Of a DNA stretch of 64,000 nt, positions 33,128 through 40,896 are shown in pieces (within the stretch, counting starts at the first letter, position 1; the number at the start of each line of letters is the position of its first letter). The notes beneath the pieces are model-generated. The model saw only the letters and a list, made by a program, of their open reading frames with translations. It was not told the origin of the DNA and searched no databases. The DNA lies in assembly GCF_021474405.1 (NCBI RefSeq), contig NZ_JAKEIO010000017.1:19917-83916 (forward strand). The letters are read 5' to 3'. The position numbers and the translations under genes were made by a program. This stretch comes from [Streptosporangium] indianense (GTDB lineage: Bacteria > Actinomycetota > Actinomycetes > Streptomycetales > Streptomycetaceae).

Positions 33128-34624
33128 ATGACGGAGGCGCCGACACGGACCGGGGAACCCAAGGGGTTCCGGAGTGCCGAGCTGGGATGGCCGCAGCTGG
33201 ACCGCATCCCGCGCCCGCCGCGCCGGATCCCCCTGCTGGGGGACGTCCTGGGTGTCGACCGGCGCACTCCGATCCAGGACTCGCTGCGCTACGCCCGGCA
33301 GCTGGGCCCGGTGTTCCGGCGCAAGGCGTTCGGCAAGGAGTTCGTGTTCGTGTGGGGGGCCCGGCACGCGGCCGACCTCGCGGACGAGTCCCGGTTCGCC
33401 AAGCACGTGGGGCTCGGCGTGGCCAACCTGCGGCCGGTCGCCGGAGACGGGCTGTTCACGGCCTACAACCACGAGCCCAACTGGCAGCTCGCCCACGATG
33501 TGCTCGCACCGGGGTTCAGCCGCGACGCCATGGCCGGCTACCACCCGATGATGCTGTCGGTCGCGCGGCGGCTCACCGAGCACTGGGACCGGGCGGCGGC
33601 GACGGGCCGGGCGGTGGACGTACCCGGCGACATGACCAAGCTGACGCTGGAGACGATCGCGCGCACCGGCTTCGGGCACGACTTCGGTTCGTTCGAGCGC
33701 TCCCGCCCGCATCCCTTCGTGACCGCGATGGTGGGCACCCTGACCTACGCGCAGCGGCTCAACACCGTGCCCTTCCCGCTGGCCCCGCTGCTGCTGCGCA
33801 GCGCGAGCCGGCGCAACGCGGCCGACATCGCCCACCTCAACCACACGGTCGACGAACTGGTCCGGGCCCGGCGCGCCACCGGTGAGGGCGACGGCGATCT
33901 GCTGGACCGCATGCTGGAGACGACGCACCCCGGCACCGGGGAACGGCTGGCGCCGCAGAACGTCCGCCGCCAGGTCATCACGTTCCTCGTGGCCGGCCAC
34001 GAGACGACCTCGGGCGCCCTCTCCTTCGCCCTGCACTACCTCGCCCGCCACCCCGAGATCGCCGCCCGGGCCCGCGCCGAGGTGGACCGGGTGTGGGCAG
34101 ACACGGCGGAGCCCGCCTACGAGCAGGTGGCCCGGCTGCGCTACGTCCGCCGGGTGCTGGACGAGTCGCTGCGGCTGTGGCCCACCGCGCCCGCGTTCGC
34201 CCGGGAGGCCCGTGAGGACACGGTGCTGGCCGGGGAGCACCCCATGCGGCGGGGCGCCTGGGCCCTGGTGCTGACGCCGATGCTGCACCGGGACCCCGAG
34301 GTGTGGGGCGAGGACCCCGAACGGTTCGACCCCGACCGCTTCGACGCCGGTGCCGTACGGTCCCGGCCCCCGCACACCTTCAAGCCGTTCGGGACGGGCG
34401 CACGGGCGTGCATCGGGCGGCAGTTCGCGCTGCACGAGGCGACGCTGGTGCTCGGGCTGCTGCTGCGGCGCTACGAGCTGCGGGCCGACCCGGGCTACCG
34501 GCTGCGCGTGACGGAGCGGCTGACGCTGATGCCGGAGGGCCTGCGCCTGCACCCGGAGCGCCGCACCCCGGTGCGGGAGCCGGCCTCAGACCTGCGCGGT
34601 CCAGTGCCCGGGACGGGTGACTGA
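33128..34624 (+). CDS. Stand-alone cytochrome P450 related to the CYP102 heme domain
   Basis: This is a 498-aa P450. I-helix FLVAGHETTSG, K-helix ESLR and heme loop FGTGARACIGRQFALHEA (Cys428) are all intact. Long stretches are near-identical to the heme domain of the fusion enzyme at 23064-26246 (RFAKHVG, GLFTAYN-EPNW, GFG-DFGSFER, FKPFGTG-RACIGRQFALHEA). It ends about 70 residues after the Cys without any reductase domain. It would therefore need separate redox partners, or the reductase of another protein. ATG 33128 follows AGGGAGA. Regulation is probably by the divergent TetR gene. The 3' end overlaps the convergent pentapeptide gene by 39 bp. Confidence 0.93.
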   Translation: MTEAPTRTGEPKGFRSAELGWPQLDRIPRPPRRIPLLGDVLGVDRRTPIQDSLRYARQLGPVFRRKAFGKEFVFVWGARHAADLADESRFAKHVGLGVANLRPVAGDGLFTAYNHEPNWQLAHDVLAPGFSRDAMAGYHPMMLSVARRLTEHWDRAAATGRAVDVPGDMTKLTLETIARTGFGHDFGSFERSRPHPFVTAMVGTLTYAQRLNTVPFPLAPLLLRSASRRNAADIAHLNHTVDELVRARRATGEGDGDLLDRMLETTHPGTGERLAPQNVRRQVITFLVAGHETTSGALSFALHYLARHPEIAARARAEVDRVWADTAEPAYEQVARLRYVRRVLDESLRLWPTAPAFAREAREDTVLAGEHPMRRGAWALVLTPMLHRDPEVWGEDPERFDPDRFDAGAVRSRPPHTFKPFGTGARACIGRQFALHEATLVLGLLLRRYELRADPGYRLRVTERLTLMPEGLRLHPERRTPVREPASDLRGPVPGTGD

Positions 34625-35428
34625 CCCGGGCAGCCGCGTCCCGGCGCTGCCCCGGGCCGCGTTCAGCTGCGGCTGGGTGAGGAAGAACGCCCCGGTCAGG
34701 TCGGCGTCCGTGAGGTCCGCGTCCCGCAGGTCGGCACCGATCAGGTCCGCTCCCCGCAGGTCGGCGCCGGTGAGGTCGGCGGCGATGAGGTAGGCACCGC
34801 GCAGGGTCGCACCGCGCAGGTCGGCGCCCTTGAGACGGGCGCCCATGAGGTCCGCGCCCCGGCGGTCCTTCTTGCGGCCCTTGAAGCCGGCCCTGGCCAG
34901 TTCGCTCGTCCTCAGCAGCAGGACGTTGACCTCCTGGCGGTGGGCCGCCACGTCGAGCGCGGCGAGCTCCTCGGGGCTCCCGCCGGTCAGTTCCCGGGTC
35001 TTCTCCAAGGCCTTGCGCAGCTCGGCCTGGACGGGACGGGCCGCCGGCAGGGCGAGCGCCTCGGTCAGGTACCACAGCAGCTCGTGCAGCTGCCGGACCA
35101 CCGGGAACACCTCGAACATGCGCCGGGCGTCCTCAGCAGGCCCGGTGCGCCAGTCCCGGCCGCCGAAGGTGATCTGCGAGACCTGCTGTCCGGCACCGAA
35201 GCAGTCGTAGACCGTGCAGCCGGTGAATCCCTGCTGCCGGAGCCGGGCGTGGATGCCGCAGCGGTGGTCCTCACGGAGGTTGCGGCAGGGCGTGCCGGCG
35301 GCCTTGTCGACCGCGAAGTCGGCCGAGGCGGCGAAGGGCAGGGCGACGCAGCACAGCCCGAAGCACCGCTCGCAGTCGCCGCGCAGTTCCGGCCGCCCGG
35401 CCTGGTGATCCCGCATGCCGTTCAGCAT
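34586..35428 (-). CDS. Pentapeptide-repeat protein with N-terminal cysteine cluster
   Basis: This is a 280-aa protein. The N-terminal domain (1-95) is rich in cysteines (CERCFGLCC, CRNL, CGIH, GCTVYDC) arranged as a probable metal or Fe-S site. A helical middle (95-180) follows. Residues about 185-245 are pentapeptide repeats of the A(D/N)LxG type (GADLMGARLKGADLRGATLRGAYLIAADLTGADL...), a right-handed quadrilateral helix. Actinobacterial proteins of this architecture are common but uncharacterised. The ATG at 35428 lacks a good RBS; an ATG at 35416 is an alternative. Tail-to-tail overlap with the P450 gene. Confidence 0.82.
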   Translation of the reverse strand: MLNGMRDHQAGRPELRGDCERCFGLCCVALPFAASADFAVDKAAGTPCRNLREDHRCGIHARLRQQGFTGCTVYDCFGAGQQVSQITFGGRDWRTGPAEDARRMFEVFPVVRQLHELLWYLTEALALPAARPVQAELRKALEKTRELTGGSPEELAALDVAAHRQEVNVLLLRTSELARAGFKGRKKDRRGADLMGARLKGADLRGATLRGAYLIAADLTGADLRGADLIGADLRDADLTDADLTGAFFLTQPQLNAARGSAGTRLPGSVTRPGHWTAQV

Positions 35429-35458
35429 ACGAAACGACCGGTGACGGGCGGGTGCCGG

Positions 35459-35763
35459 TCATGCTTCCGGCCCGGGCACCTCCAGGCACTCCCGCCGTTC
35501 GGGGTCGGCCGGGGTGTACTGCCGGAGGCCCGGCTGTCGGCGATCGTGAGCCCATGACCGACCGCACCCGGCCCTCGGACGTGTCGATCACCCCGATCGG
35601 GCGGTTGATCAGCACCAGCTCCGCGAGCGCACGAACGGGGCGAACAAGGCCTCCTGGACGGCGTCCTCCGCCACGCGAGCGATATGGGCATGCGGTAGGC
35701 CACCGCTTCGGGCTGCCCCCGGTGTTCCTCGAACCGCCCGGCCAGTTCCTCGCTGCCTGTCAT
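35459..35763 (-). pseudogene. Relic of an ECF sigma factor with SnoaL-like C-terminus (SigJ/ECF41 type)
   Basis: The 5' part reads EELAGRFEEHRGQPEAVAYRM, the standard N-terminus of SigJ-type sigma factors. A frame later AEDAVQEA follows, as in region 2. A large internal deletion then joins to ELVLINRPIGVIDTSEGRVRSVMG, the SnoaL-like C-terminal domain. A further frame shift gives YTPADPERRECLEVPGPEA and a TGA at 35459-35461. Only about 100 of the expected 290-330 codons remain, in three frames. A genuine decayed gene, not a small protein. Confidence 0.85.
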
Positions 35764-35795
35764 GCTCTCCCCCGTCGTCTGCTGTCAACCGCCGG

Positions 35796-36530
35796 TCATC
35801 TGCTGAACAGTTCGAACGCCACCGCCGGCCTGCCCCCGAACCGCTCCCCCGTCGCCTCGGCGTTGCGGGCCAGGAAGCCGCGTGCGTACGTCTCCGGATC
35901 CTCGCTGGTCAGCACCTCGATGTACGTGCGGTGCTCCAGCAGGGAGCGCACCGCCCGTTCCATCCCCGCTGTGGCGTCGACCGCGTGTGTGGGTGTGCTG
36001 GATCCGGCGACCGCGACCCAGCGCACGCCGTCCCAGGGATCGAGGCCCCGCTCGATCAGCTCGGGGAAGATCCACCGGTTGCCGGCGTCGCCGGCCGCGT
36101 CGAGCGTGGCCCGGCCGACGGCCACGTGGTCCGGGGTGTTCCAGGCGACACCGCCCCAGGTGTCGCGGTGGTTGAGCGTGATGACCAGCTCGGGCCGGTG
36201 CCGGCGGATGGCGGCGGCGATGTCGCGGCGCAGGGCGGTGCCGTACTCGATGACGCCGTCCTTGTGGTCGAGGAACTCCACCTCCGAGACGCCGACCACG
36301 GCCGCGCTCGCCCGCTGCTCCTGCTCGCGCAGCGGCCCGCACCGCGCGGGGTCCAGCGTGTCGATGCCCGCCTCGCCCCGCGTCGCGAGGACGTAGGCGA
36401 CCTCGCGGCCCTCGTCGGTCCAGCCCGCGATCGCCGCCGAGCAGCCGTACTCGAGATCGTCCGGATGCGCCACGACCGCGAGGGCACGCCGCCAGTCGCC
36501 GGGCATGGGCTGCAATTGAGTGGTCGTCAT
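35796..36530 (-). CDS. PIG-L family deacetylase (LmbE-like)
   Basis: This is a 244-aa zinc-dependent N-acetylglucosaminyl deacetylase-like enzyme. The metal motif AHPDD (residues 21-25) and the downstream His of TPDHVAVG are visible; the typical TRGEAG turn is also present. Relatives include mycothiol MshB/Mca and GlcNAc-PI deacetylases. The exact substrate is unknown here. Separated from the sigma relic downstream by 32 nt and from the peptidase gene upstream by 50 nt. Confidence 0.92.
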   Translation of the reverse strand: MTTTQLQPMPGDWRRALAVVAHPDDLEYGCSAAIAGWTDEGREVAYVLATRGEAGIDTLDPARCGPLREQEQRASAAVVGVSEVEFLDHKDGVIEYGTALRRDIAAAIRRHRPELVITLNHRDTWGGVAWNTPDHVAVGRATLDAAGDAGNRWIFPELIERGLDPWDGVRWVAVAGSSTPTHAVDATAGMERAVRSLLEHRTYIEVLTSEDPETYARGFLARNAEATGERFGGRPAVAFELFSR

Positions 36531-36580
36531 GTCGGCAGACTAATCCGCGCCGGCGGCGTCACCGGGTCTGCGGCACGAGA

Positions 36581-37882
36581 TCACACCTCGTCCCGCACGA
36601 GCGCCAGGAGCCGGTCGAGGACGCGGGGGCCGCCGGCACGGATGCCGTCGTGCTCGAACTCGTCCGTGACCCAGGTGCGCAGGCCCCGGATCGCGCGGGC
36701 GGTGCGCAGGGAGTGGGCCGTGTCGACGTACATGTCGTCGTGGTAGACGGCGGCCACGACCGGCACCGTGTTGGCGGCGAGGCGGGCCGGGTCGTACAGG
36801 GGCGTCCAGTCGGTGCGGGCGGCGAGCAGGTCGGCGGTCTCGCGCAGCGGGCGCAGCGCGGGGTCGCAGTCGAACATCCAGGGGTGAATCGATTCCCCGG
36901 TGAAGAGCAGGGGTTCGTCGCCCGCGAGGGCCTTGGCGGCGTCGAACTGCGGGAACTCGGCGCGGACCCGCTCGGCCGACCAGGCCGTGGGCCGGGCGTC
37001 CTGGCCGTAGATCGACTCGTGGATCAGGGCGTACAGCGGGTGGCGGGCGTAGGAGAGCATGCTCTGCGCCTGCTCCTGGAACGCGTCGGAGAGCCTGCGG
37101 CCCTGCGGGGTGCGGACGAAGGCGTGCTCGAGGAGGTGGTGGAGGCGGTGACTGCCGTCGCCGGTGCCAAGGGCGATGCCGAGGGACTGGAAGGCCTCGA
37201 CGGTGAGCCGGTAGCCGTTCGGCAGGACCACGTCGTGGTCGAGGAGGTGGCGGGCGATGCGGCGGGCGCGCTCGGCGTCCTGGGGGTAGCGGGCGTAGTG
37301 GGCGGTGACCTTGCGTTCGATGCGCGGGAAGGCGGCCCGGTAGACGTCGTCGGCGTGGGCGTCGAGGGAGGGCAGACCGCCGGTGATCACGGCGGTGGCC
37401 AGACCTTCGGGGGCGAGGGACAGGTAGCTGGTGACGCAGAAGCCGCCGAAGCTCTGGCCGAGCACGGTCCACGGCCTGCCGCCGGTGAGCTGCGCGCGGA
37501 TCGCCTCGCAGTCGCGGACGATGGAGTCGGCACGGAAGTGCGTGAGGTAGTCGGCCTGCTCGGCCGGGCCGCCGCGCAGCGGGAGCGTCTGCCGGTTCGC
37601 GGGTGTGCTGTGGCCGGTGCCGCGCTGGTCGAGGAGCAGGACGCGGTACTCCTTGAGGGCCCTGCCGAGCCAGCCGGGCCTGCCGACGGAGCGGTCGGCG
37701 CCGAAGCCGGGCCCGCCCTGGAGGTACAGGAGCCAGGGGAGGTCCTGGTGCGTCTTGTCGCCGGCGACGACTTCGCGGGCGTACAGCTCGATCGTCTCGC
37801 CGTCGGGGCGGCCGTGATCGAGGGGGACGGTGAAGCGACGGTCGGTGAGGACGACTCCGGGCTGGCGGTAGCTGACGGTCAA
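36581..37882 (-). CDS. Proline iminopeptidase-like alpha/beta hydrolase (S33)
   Basis: This 433-aa cytosolic serine peptidase family S33 member has the oxyanion segment LYLQGGPGFG (family HGGPG), LDQRGTGHSTP, the nucleophile elbow GQSFGG, and a late Asp/His pair (HDDMY.., DEFEHDGIR). It would release N-terminal proline or similar residues from peptides. No signal peptide. It lies upstream of, and on the same strand as, the PIG-L gene. Confidence 0.9.
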   Translation of the reverse strand: MTVSYRQPGVVLTDRRFTVPLDHGRPDGETIELYAREVVAGDKTHQDLPWLLYLQGGPGFGADRSVGRPGWLGRALKEYRVLLLDQRGTGHSTPANRQTLPLRGGPAEQADYLTHFRADSIVRDCEAIRAQLTGGRPWTVLGQSFGGFCVTSYLSLAPEGLATAVITGGLPSLDAHADDVYRAAFPRIERKVTAHYARYPQDAERARRIARHLLDHDVVLPNGYRLTVEAFQSLGIALGTGDGSHRLHHLLEHAFVRTPQGRRLSDAFQEQAQSMLSYARHPLYALIHESIYGQDARPTAWSAERVRAEFPQFDAAKALAGDEPLLFTGESIHPWMFDCDPALRPLRETADLLAARTDWTPLYDPARLAANTVPVVAAVYHDDMYVDTAHSLRTARAIRGLRTWVTDEFEHDGIRAGGPRVLDRLLALVRDEV

Positions 37883-37972
37883 CAGGGCTCCCGGGACGGA
37901 CGGATTTTCGGACCGCGTCCCAGTTCACCACAGGGATCACCGGCGGGTGAGCCCTTCGATCATGAAATCTTG

Positions 37973-37988
37973 CTGAACCGCCGTTCAG
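37973..37988. terminator. Small hairpin after the LacI-type gene
   Basis: CTGAAC-CGCC-GTTCAG is a perfect 6-bp stem with a 4-nt loop, two bases beyond the LacI stop (37991) and followed, on the minus strand, by CAAGATTT. It may be a weak terminator or an operator-like palindrome. Confidence 0.4.
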
Positions 37989-37990
37989 GC

Positions 37991-39013
37991 TCAGCGGGCG
38001 GACAGGCTGGAGCGGCGGACCACCAGCTCGGGCTGGAGGACGACCCTCCGGTGCTCGTGTGCGCGCGCCGCGCCCTCCTCCGTCTCCTCCAGGAGCAGCT
38101 CGGCGGCCAGGGCGCCCATGGCGACGGCGGGCTGCCGCACCGAGGTGAGCGGGACGGCAGCGGCGGCGGCGAACTCGATGTCGTCGTAGCCGACGATGGC
38201 GAGGTCGTCGGGGACACCGACGCCGGCCGCGTACATGGCTTGCAGGAGGCCGAGGGCGAGGAGGTCGTTGGCGCAGAACACGGCGGTGGGCCGGTCCGCC
38301 AGCCCGAGCAGCCGGGCCCCGGCGTCCCGTCCCGCGGCGACGTCCAGCCGTTCGGTGGGCAGCTCACGCAGCGCGTGGGGGCCGAGCCCGGCCTCGGCGA
38401 GGGCTTCGAGGGCGCCGGTGCGGCGGTCACTGACCTGGTTCAGGCCGGGCGGGCCGCTGACGTAGGCGATCGAGCGGTGCCCGGCCTCGACGAGGTGGCG
38501 TACGGCCAGGGCGCCGCCCCTCACGTCGTCGACGGAGACCGAGCACTCGGTGGTGCCCTCGGCGACCCGGTCGACCAGGACGAACGGGATGCCGTGCCGG
38601 CGGAACGTCTCGATGTTGCGGCCGGTCGCGTCGGCCGGGGTGAGCAGCACACCGCGCACCCGCTGCTCGGCGAAGAGCGACAGGTACTCGGCCTCCTCGC
38701 CGGGGTTCTGGGCGCTGTTGCAGACCATGACGCCGAGTCCGGCCTGACGGGCGGCGCGCTCGGCACCGCGCGCGACGTCGACGAAGAAGGGGTTGCCCAT
38801 GTCGAGGACGAGCAGCCCCATGATGCGGCTGCGGCCCGCGCGCAGCTGGCGCGCGGACTCACTGCGGACATAGCCGAGCCGGTCTATCGCGGACAGCACC
38901 CGGGCCCGGGTCTCGGTCGCGACCGCGTCCGGGCGGTTGATCACGTTGGAGACCGTGCCGACGGAGACTCCGGCGACGCGTGCGACGTCCTTGATACCCA
39001 CCGGCTGGGCCAT
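37991..39013 (-). CDS. LacI-family transcriptional regulator, probably of rhamnose catabolism
   Basis: This is a 340-aa protein with a LacI HTH at residues 6-50 (IKDVARVAGVSVGTVSNVINRPDAVATETRARVLSAIDRLGY) and the hinge QLRAGRSR. A periplasmic-binding-protein-like effector domain runs from about 62 to 335 (IMGLLVLDMGNPFFVDVARG, CANDLLALG, IVGYDDIEFAA). It lies directly beside the BNR gene and the rhamnose operon. LacI-like inverted repeats precede both, so it is the likely repressor, with rhamnose or rhamnulose (phosphate) as the probable inducer (inference). Confidence 0.92.
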   Translation of the reverse strand: MAQPVGIKDVARVAGVSVGTVSNVINRPDAVATETRARVLSAIDRLGYVRSESARQLRAGRSRIMGLLVLDMGNPFFVDVARGAERAARQAGLGVMVCNSAQNPGEEAEYLSLFAEQRVRGVLLTPADATGRNIETFRRHGIPFVLVDRVAEGTTECSVSVDDVRGGALAVRHLVEAGHRSIAYVSGPPGLNQVSDRRTGALEALAEAGLGPHALRELPTERLDVAAGRDAGARLLGLADRPTAVFCANDLLALGLLQAMYAAGVGVPDDLAIVGYDDIEFAAAAAVPLTSVRQPAVAMGALAAELLLEETEEGAARAHEHRRVVLQPELVVRRSSLSAR

Positions 39014-39100
39014 CGGGCAGGGACCTCCAGAGGGAGACGAGGGGGCGGCGGGCGGGGCGGTTTCACATTACCGGCACGCCGCACCGGGGACCGGTCGCGG

Positions 39101-40525
39101 TCAGGCGGGCAGCCGGAAGTCGACGACGTGCAGCGCCGAGGGGGTCGTCCCGCTGGACTTCTCCTGGTACATGAACGACAGCACGCCGTCCTTCGCGACC
39201 CGTGTCTCGTCGATGACGACCTCGCCGAAGGCATTCAGGCCGGTGCCGTCGAAGAGGATCTTCCAGTCGGTGTACCCGGAGGCCGCGGAGGCCCCGGCGA
39301 TCCTGCCGAAGGGGAAGACCGCGTACGCGTTGTCGTACGTGTCCAGGATGAGTTTGGTGCGCTGGCTGGAGTCGAGAGGGACCGGTATCTCGGTCTTCTG
39401 CCAGGTGCCGGAGGCGTTCCTGCGGACGTGGAAGGCACGGCCGTCGGCGGTCCGGTCCGCGACGTAGCTCGTGGTGCACTGGCCGAAGCGGCCGGGGACG
39501 TAGGAGATGATCGCGTGCGGCCGGCCCGCGGAGTCGGTGAACTGGCTCTCCTGGTTCATCAGACAGTGGTCGGGGTTGAGCGGGTCGATCACCAGACCGG
39601 CGTCGGTCACGGACACCTGGTCGGAGCCTCCGGTGACGCCGACGACGGTGCCGGCGTCGTTGCGCCAGGTGCGGCCCCGGTCGTCGGAGTGGACATAGCC
39701 GGTGTCGTGGTTGGTGATGCCGCCGCTGCTGCACATCACGGCGCCGTTCTGCTCGCGCCAGGTGAAGAAGGAGTGCAGCCGGCCGTTGCGGTCGTAGTCG
39801 ATGCCGTGCAGGTACATGTTGCGGGCGGTGGAGGAGCCGTGCTCGCTGGTGTACGTGCCGGTGGAGCTCGACCACTCGCCGAGGTCGGTCCACTTCGTGC
39901 CGTCGTACTCGGCGAGGGCGTTGCGCCCGTTGCCGGAGACGGCGACGCGGTAGCTCAGCTGGAGCTTGCCCTCGGGCGTGGACACGAACTGCGGGTAGGT
40001 GAACCGGGAGGTGAGGGCCAGCCCGTCCAGGGTCGCCCGGGGCGCCCCGAAGCGACTGGCGGTCCAGCTCAGCCCGCCGGGGTCGTCCATCAGCCCGGCG
40101 ACCGACTTGACGTAGGTGAAGCCGTCGCTGTGGGAGTCCATGATGAGGTGCAGGCGGCCGTCGACCTCGGAGACGCCCATGCAGATGACGTTGTGGGAGT
40201 CGTCGTAGCGCAGGGTGTGACCGACCTTCACGGTCGACCAGGTGCTGCCGCCGAGGGCGCGACGGCCGGCGACGGCGTTGCGGTCTGCGGTGTACCAGAC
40301 GGCGTACTGGTGGCCCTTGCAGGTCAGCAGGCCGTTCTTCTGGAACGCGTTGTTGTTGACCAGCCCGTCGTACGACACGAAGAAGATCGCCCGGCCGTCG
40401 AGGGTGGTGGTGCCGGTCCGGGTGACGGAGGGGCCGGGGTCGGCGGCCCGCGCGGTGCCGGAGGCCAGAGCGGGGGTCACCGCAGCACCCGTGAGGGCGG
40501 CGGCCGGCAGGGTACGTCGGTGCAT
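39101..40525 (-). CDS. Secreted BNR-repeat (BNR_4) beta-propeller protein, candidate polysaccharide lyase
   Basis: This 474-aa protein has a Sec/Tat-type signal peptide (MHRRTLPAAALTGAAVTPALASGTARA, cleavage near 28). The rest is a beta-propeller of the BNR_4 type: GHQYAVWYTADRNAVAGRRALGG, HNVICMGVSEVDGRLHLIMDSHSDGFTYVKSV and TGYVHSDDRGRTWRNDAG (Asp-box). Related propellers include ulvan lyases and L-rhamnose-alpha-1,4-glucuronate lyases. Its divergent neighbours degrade rhamnose, and an operator like theirs lies upstream. A role in releasing rhamnose from ulvan, gum-arabic-type or similar polymers is a reasonable inference; catalytic residues were not identified. ATG 40525 chosen. Confidence 0.8.
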   Translation of the reverse strand: MHRRTLPAAALTGAAVTPALASGTARAADPGPSVTRTGTTTLDGRAIFFVSYDGLVNNNAFQKNGLLTCKGHQYAVWYTADRNAVAGRRALGGSTWSTVKVGHTLRYDDSHNVICMGVSEVDGRLHLIMDSHSDGFTYVKSVAGLMDDPGGLSWTASRFGAPRATLDGLALTSRFTYPQFVSTPEGKLQLSYRVAVSGNGRNALAEYDGTKWTDLGEWSSSTGTYTSEHGSSTARNMYLHGIDYDRNGRLHSFFTWREQNGAVMCSSGGITNHDTGYVHSDDRGRTWRNDAGTVVGVTGGSDQVSVTDAGLVIDPLNPDHCLMNQESQFTDSAGRPHAIISYVPGRFGQCTTSYVADRTADGRAFHVRRNASGTWQKTEIPVPLDSSQRTKLILDTYDNAYAVFPFGRIAGASAASGYTDWKILFDGTGLNAFGEVVIDETRVAKDGVLSFMYQEKSSGTTPSALHVVDFRLPA

Positions 40526-40667
40526 CAAGTGGACTCCGTCGTCGTGCGAGGTGGAACTCTTCCGTGAGCGGTTTCGGGCGTTGACGCCGGTGGTCTCCGT
40601 GCCGGCCTGGGCGGCGGCGAAGTCCGGGCTCCTCGACGACGTCGGCGGGTCGGCCCTCAGGCGTCGT

Positions 40668-40679
40668 GAAAGGTTTCAA
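40668..40679. promoter_or_regulatory. LacI-type operator TGAAA-GG-TTTCA upstream of the BNR gene
   Basis: A perfect 5+5 palindrome lies 143 nt upstream of the BNR start. It resembles the palindrome at 40845 in front of the rhamnose operon and fits the half-site style of LacI regulators. The two are probably bound by the product of the gene at 37991. Confidence 0.6.
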
Positions 40680-40808
40680 CCGGGTTGCCGGCACGTTAGG
40701 CGGGCCGCGCATGTCACGTCAATGGGTCCCGGTCGAAAAGGTCTTGGGGCCGGTTCAAGAGCAGGATCGCGCCCAATGGGTCACCGGGAATCGTCTCGGC
40801 CGGAGGGG

Positions 40809-40837
40809 TTGACACCCCTTCGGGGGGTCCATAGCTT
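40809..40837 (+). promoter_or_regulatory. Promoter of the rhamnose operon
   Basis: TTGACA (40809-40814) and TAGCTT (40832-40837) are separated by exactly 17 nt, a good SigA/HrdB-type promoter. The start would fall near 40844, at the edge of the operator palindrome, so a bound repressor would block initiation. Confidence 0.7.
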
Positions 40838-40843
40838 CGCGTC

Positions 40844-40857
40844 ATGAATCGTTTCAT
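40844..40857. promoter_or_regulatory. LacI-type operator ATGAATCGTTTCAT upstream of the rhamnose operon
   Basis: This palindrome (TGAA-TCGT-TTCA with flanking A/T) lies immediately after the -10 box and about 40 nt before the isomerase GTG. It shares the TGAA/TTCA arms with the site at 40668. Confidence 0.7.
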
Positions 40858-40896
40858 TCAGTAAGTCGTCACGACCCGATGTCACAGGAGCCTGAC

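Noticed and set aside
37973..37988. CTGAAC/GTTCAG palindrome considered as a third rhamnose operator
   Set aside because: Its arms differ from the TGAAA/TTTCA sites and it lies after the LacI stop, so a small terminator hairpin is more likely.
36650..40567. 1305-codon plus-strand frame
   Set aside because: Low-complexity Val/Gly/Ala/Glu content, antisense to the peptidase, LacI and BNR genes, which have clear motifs.
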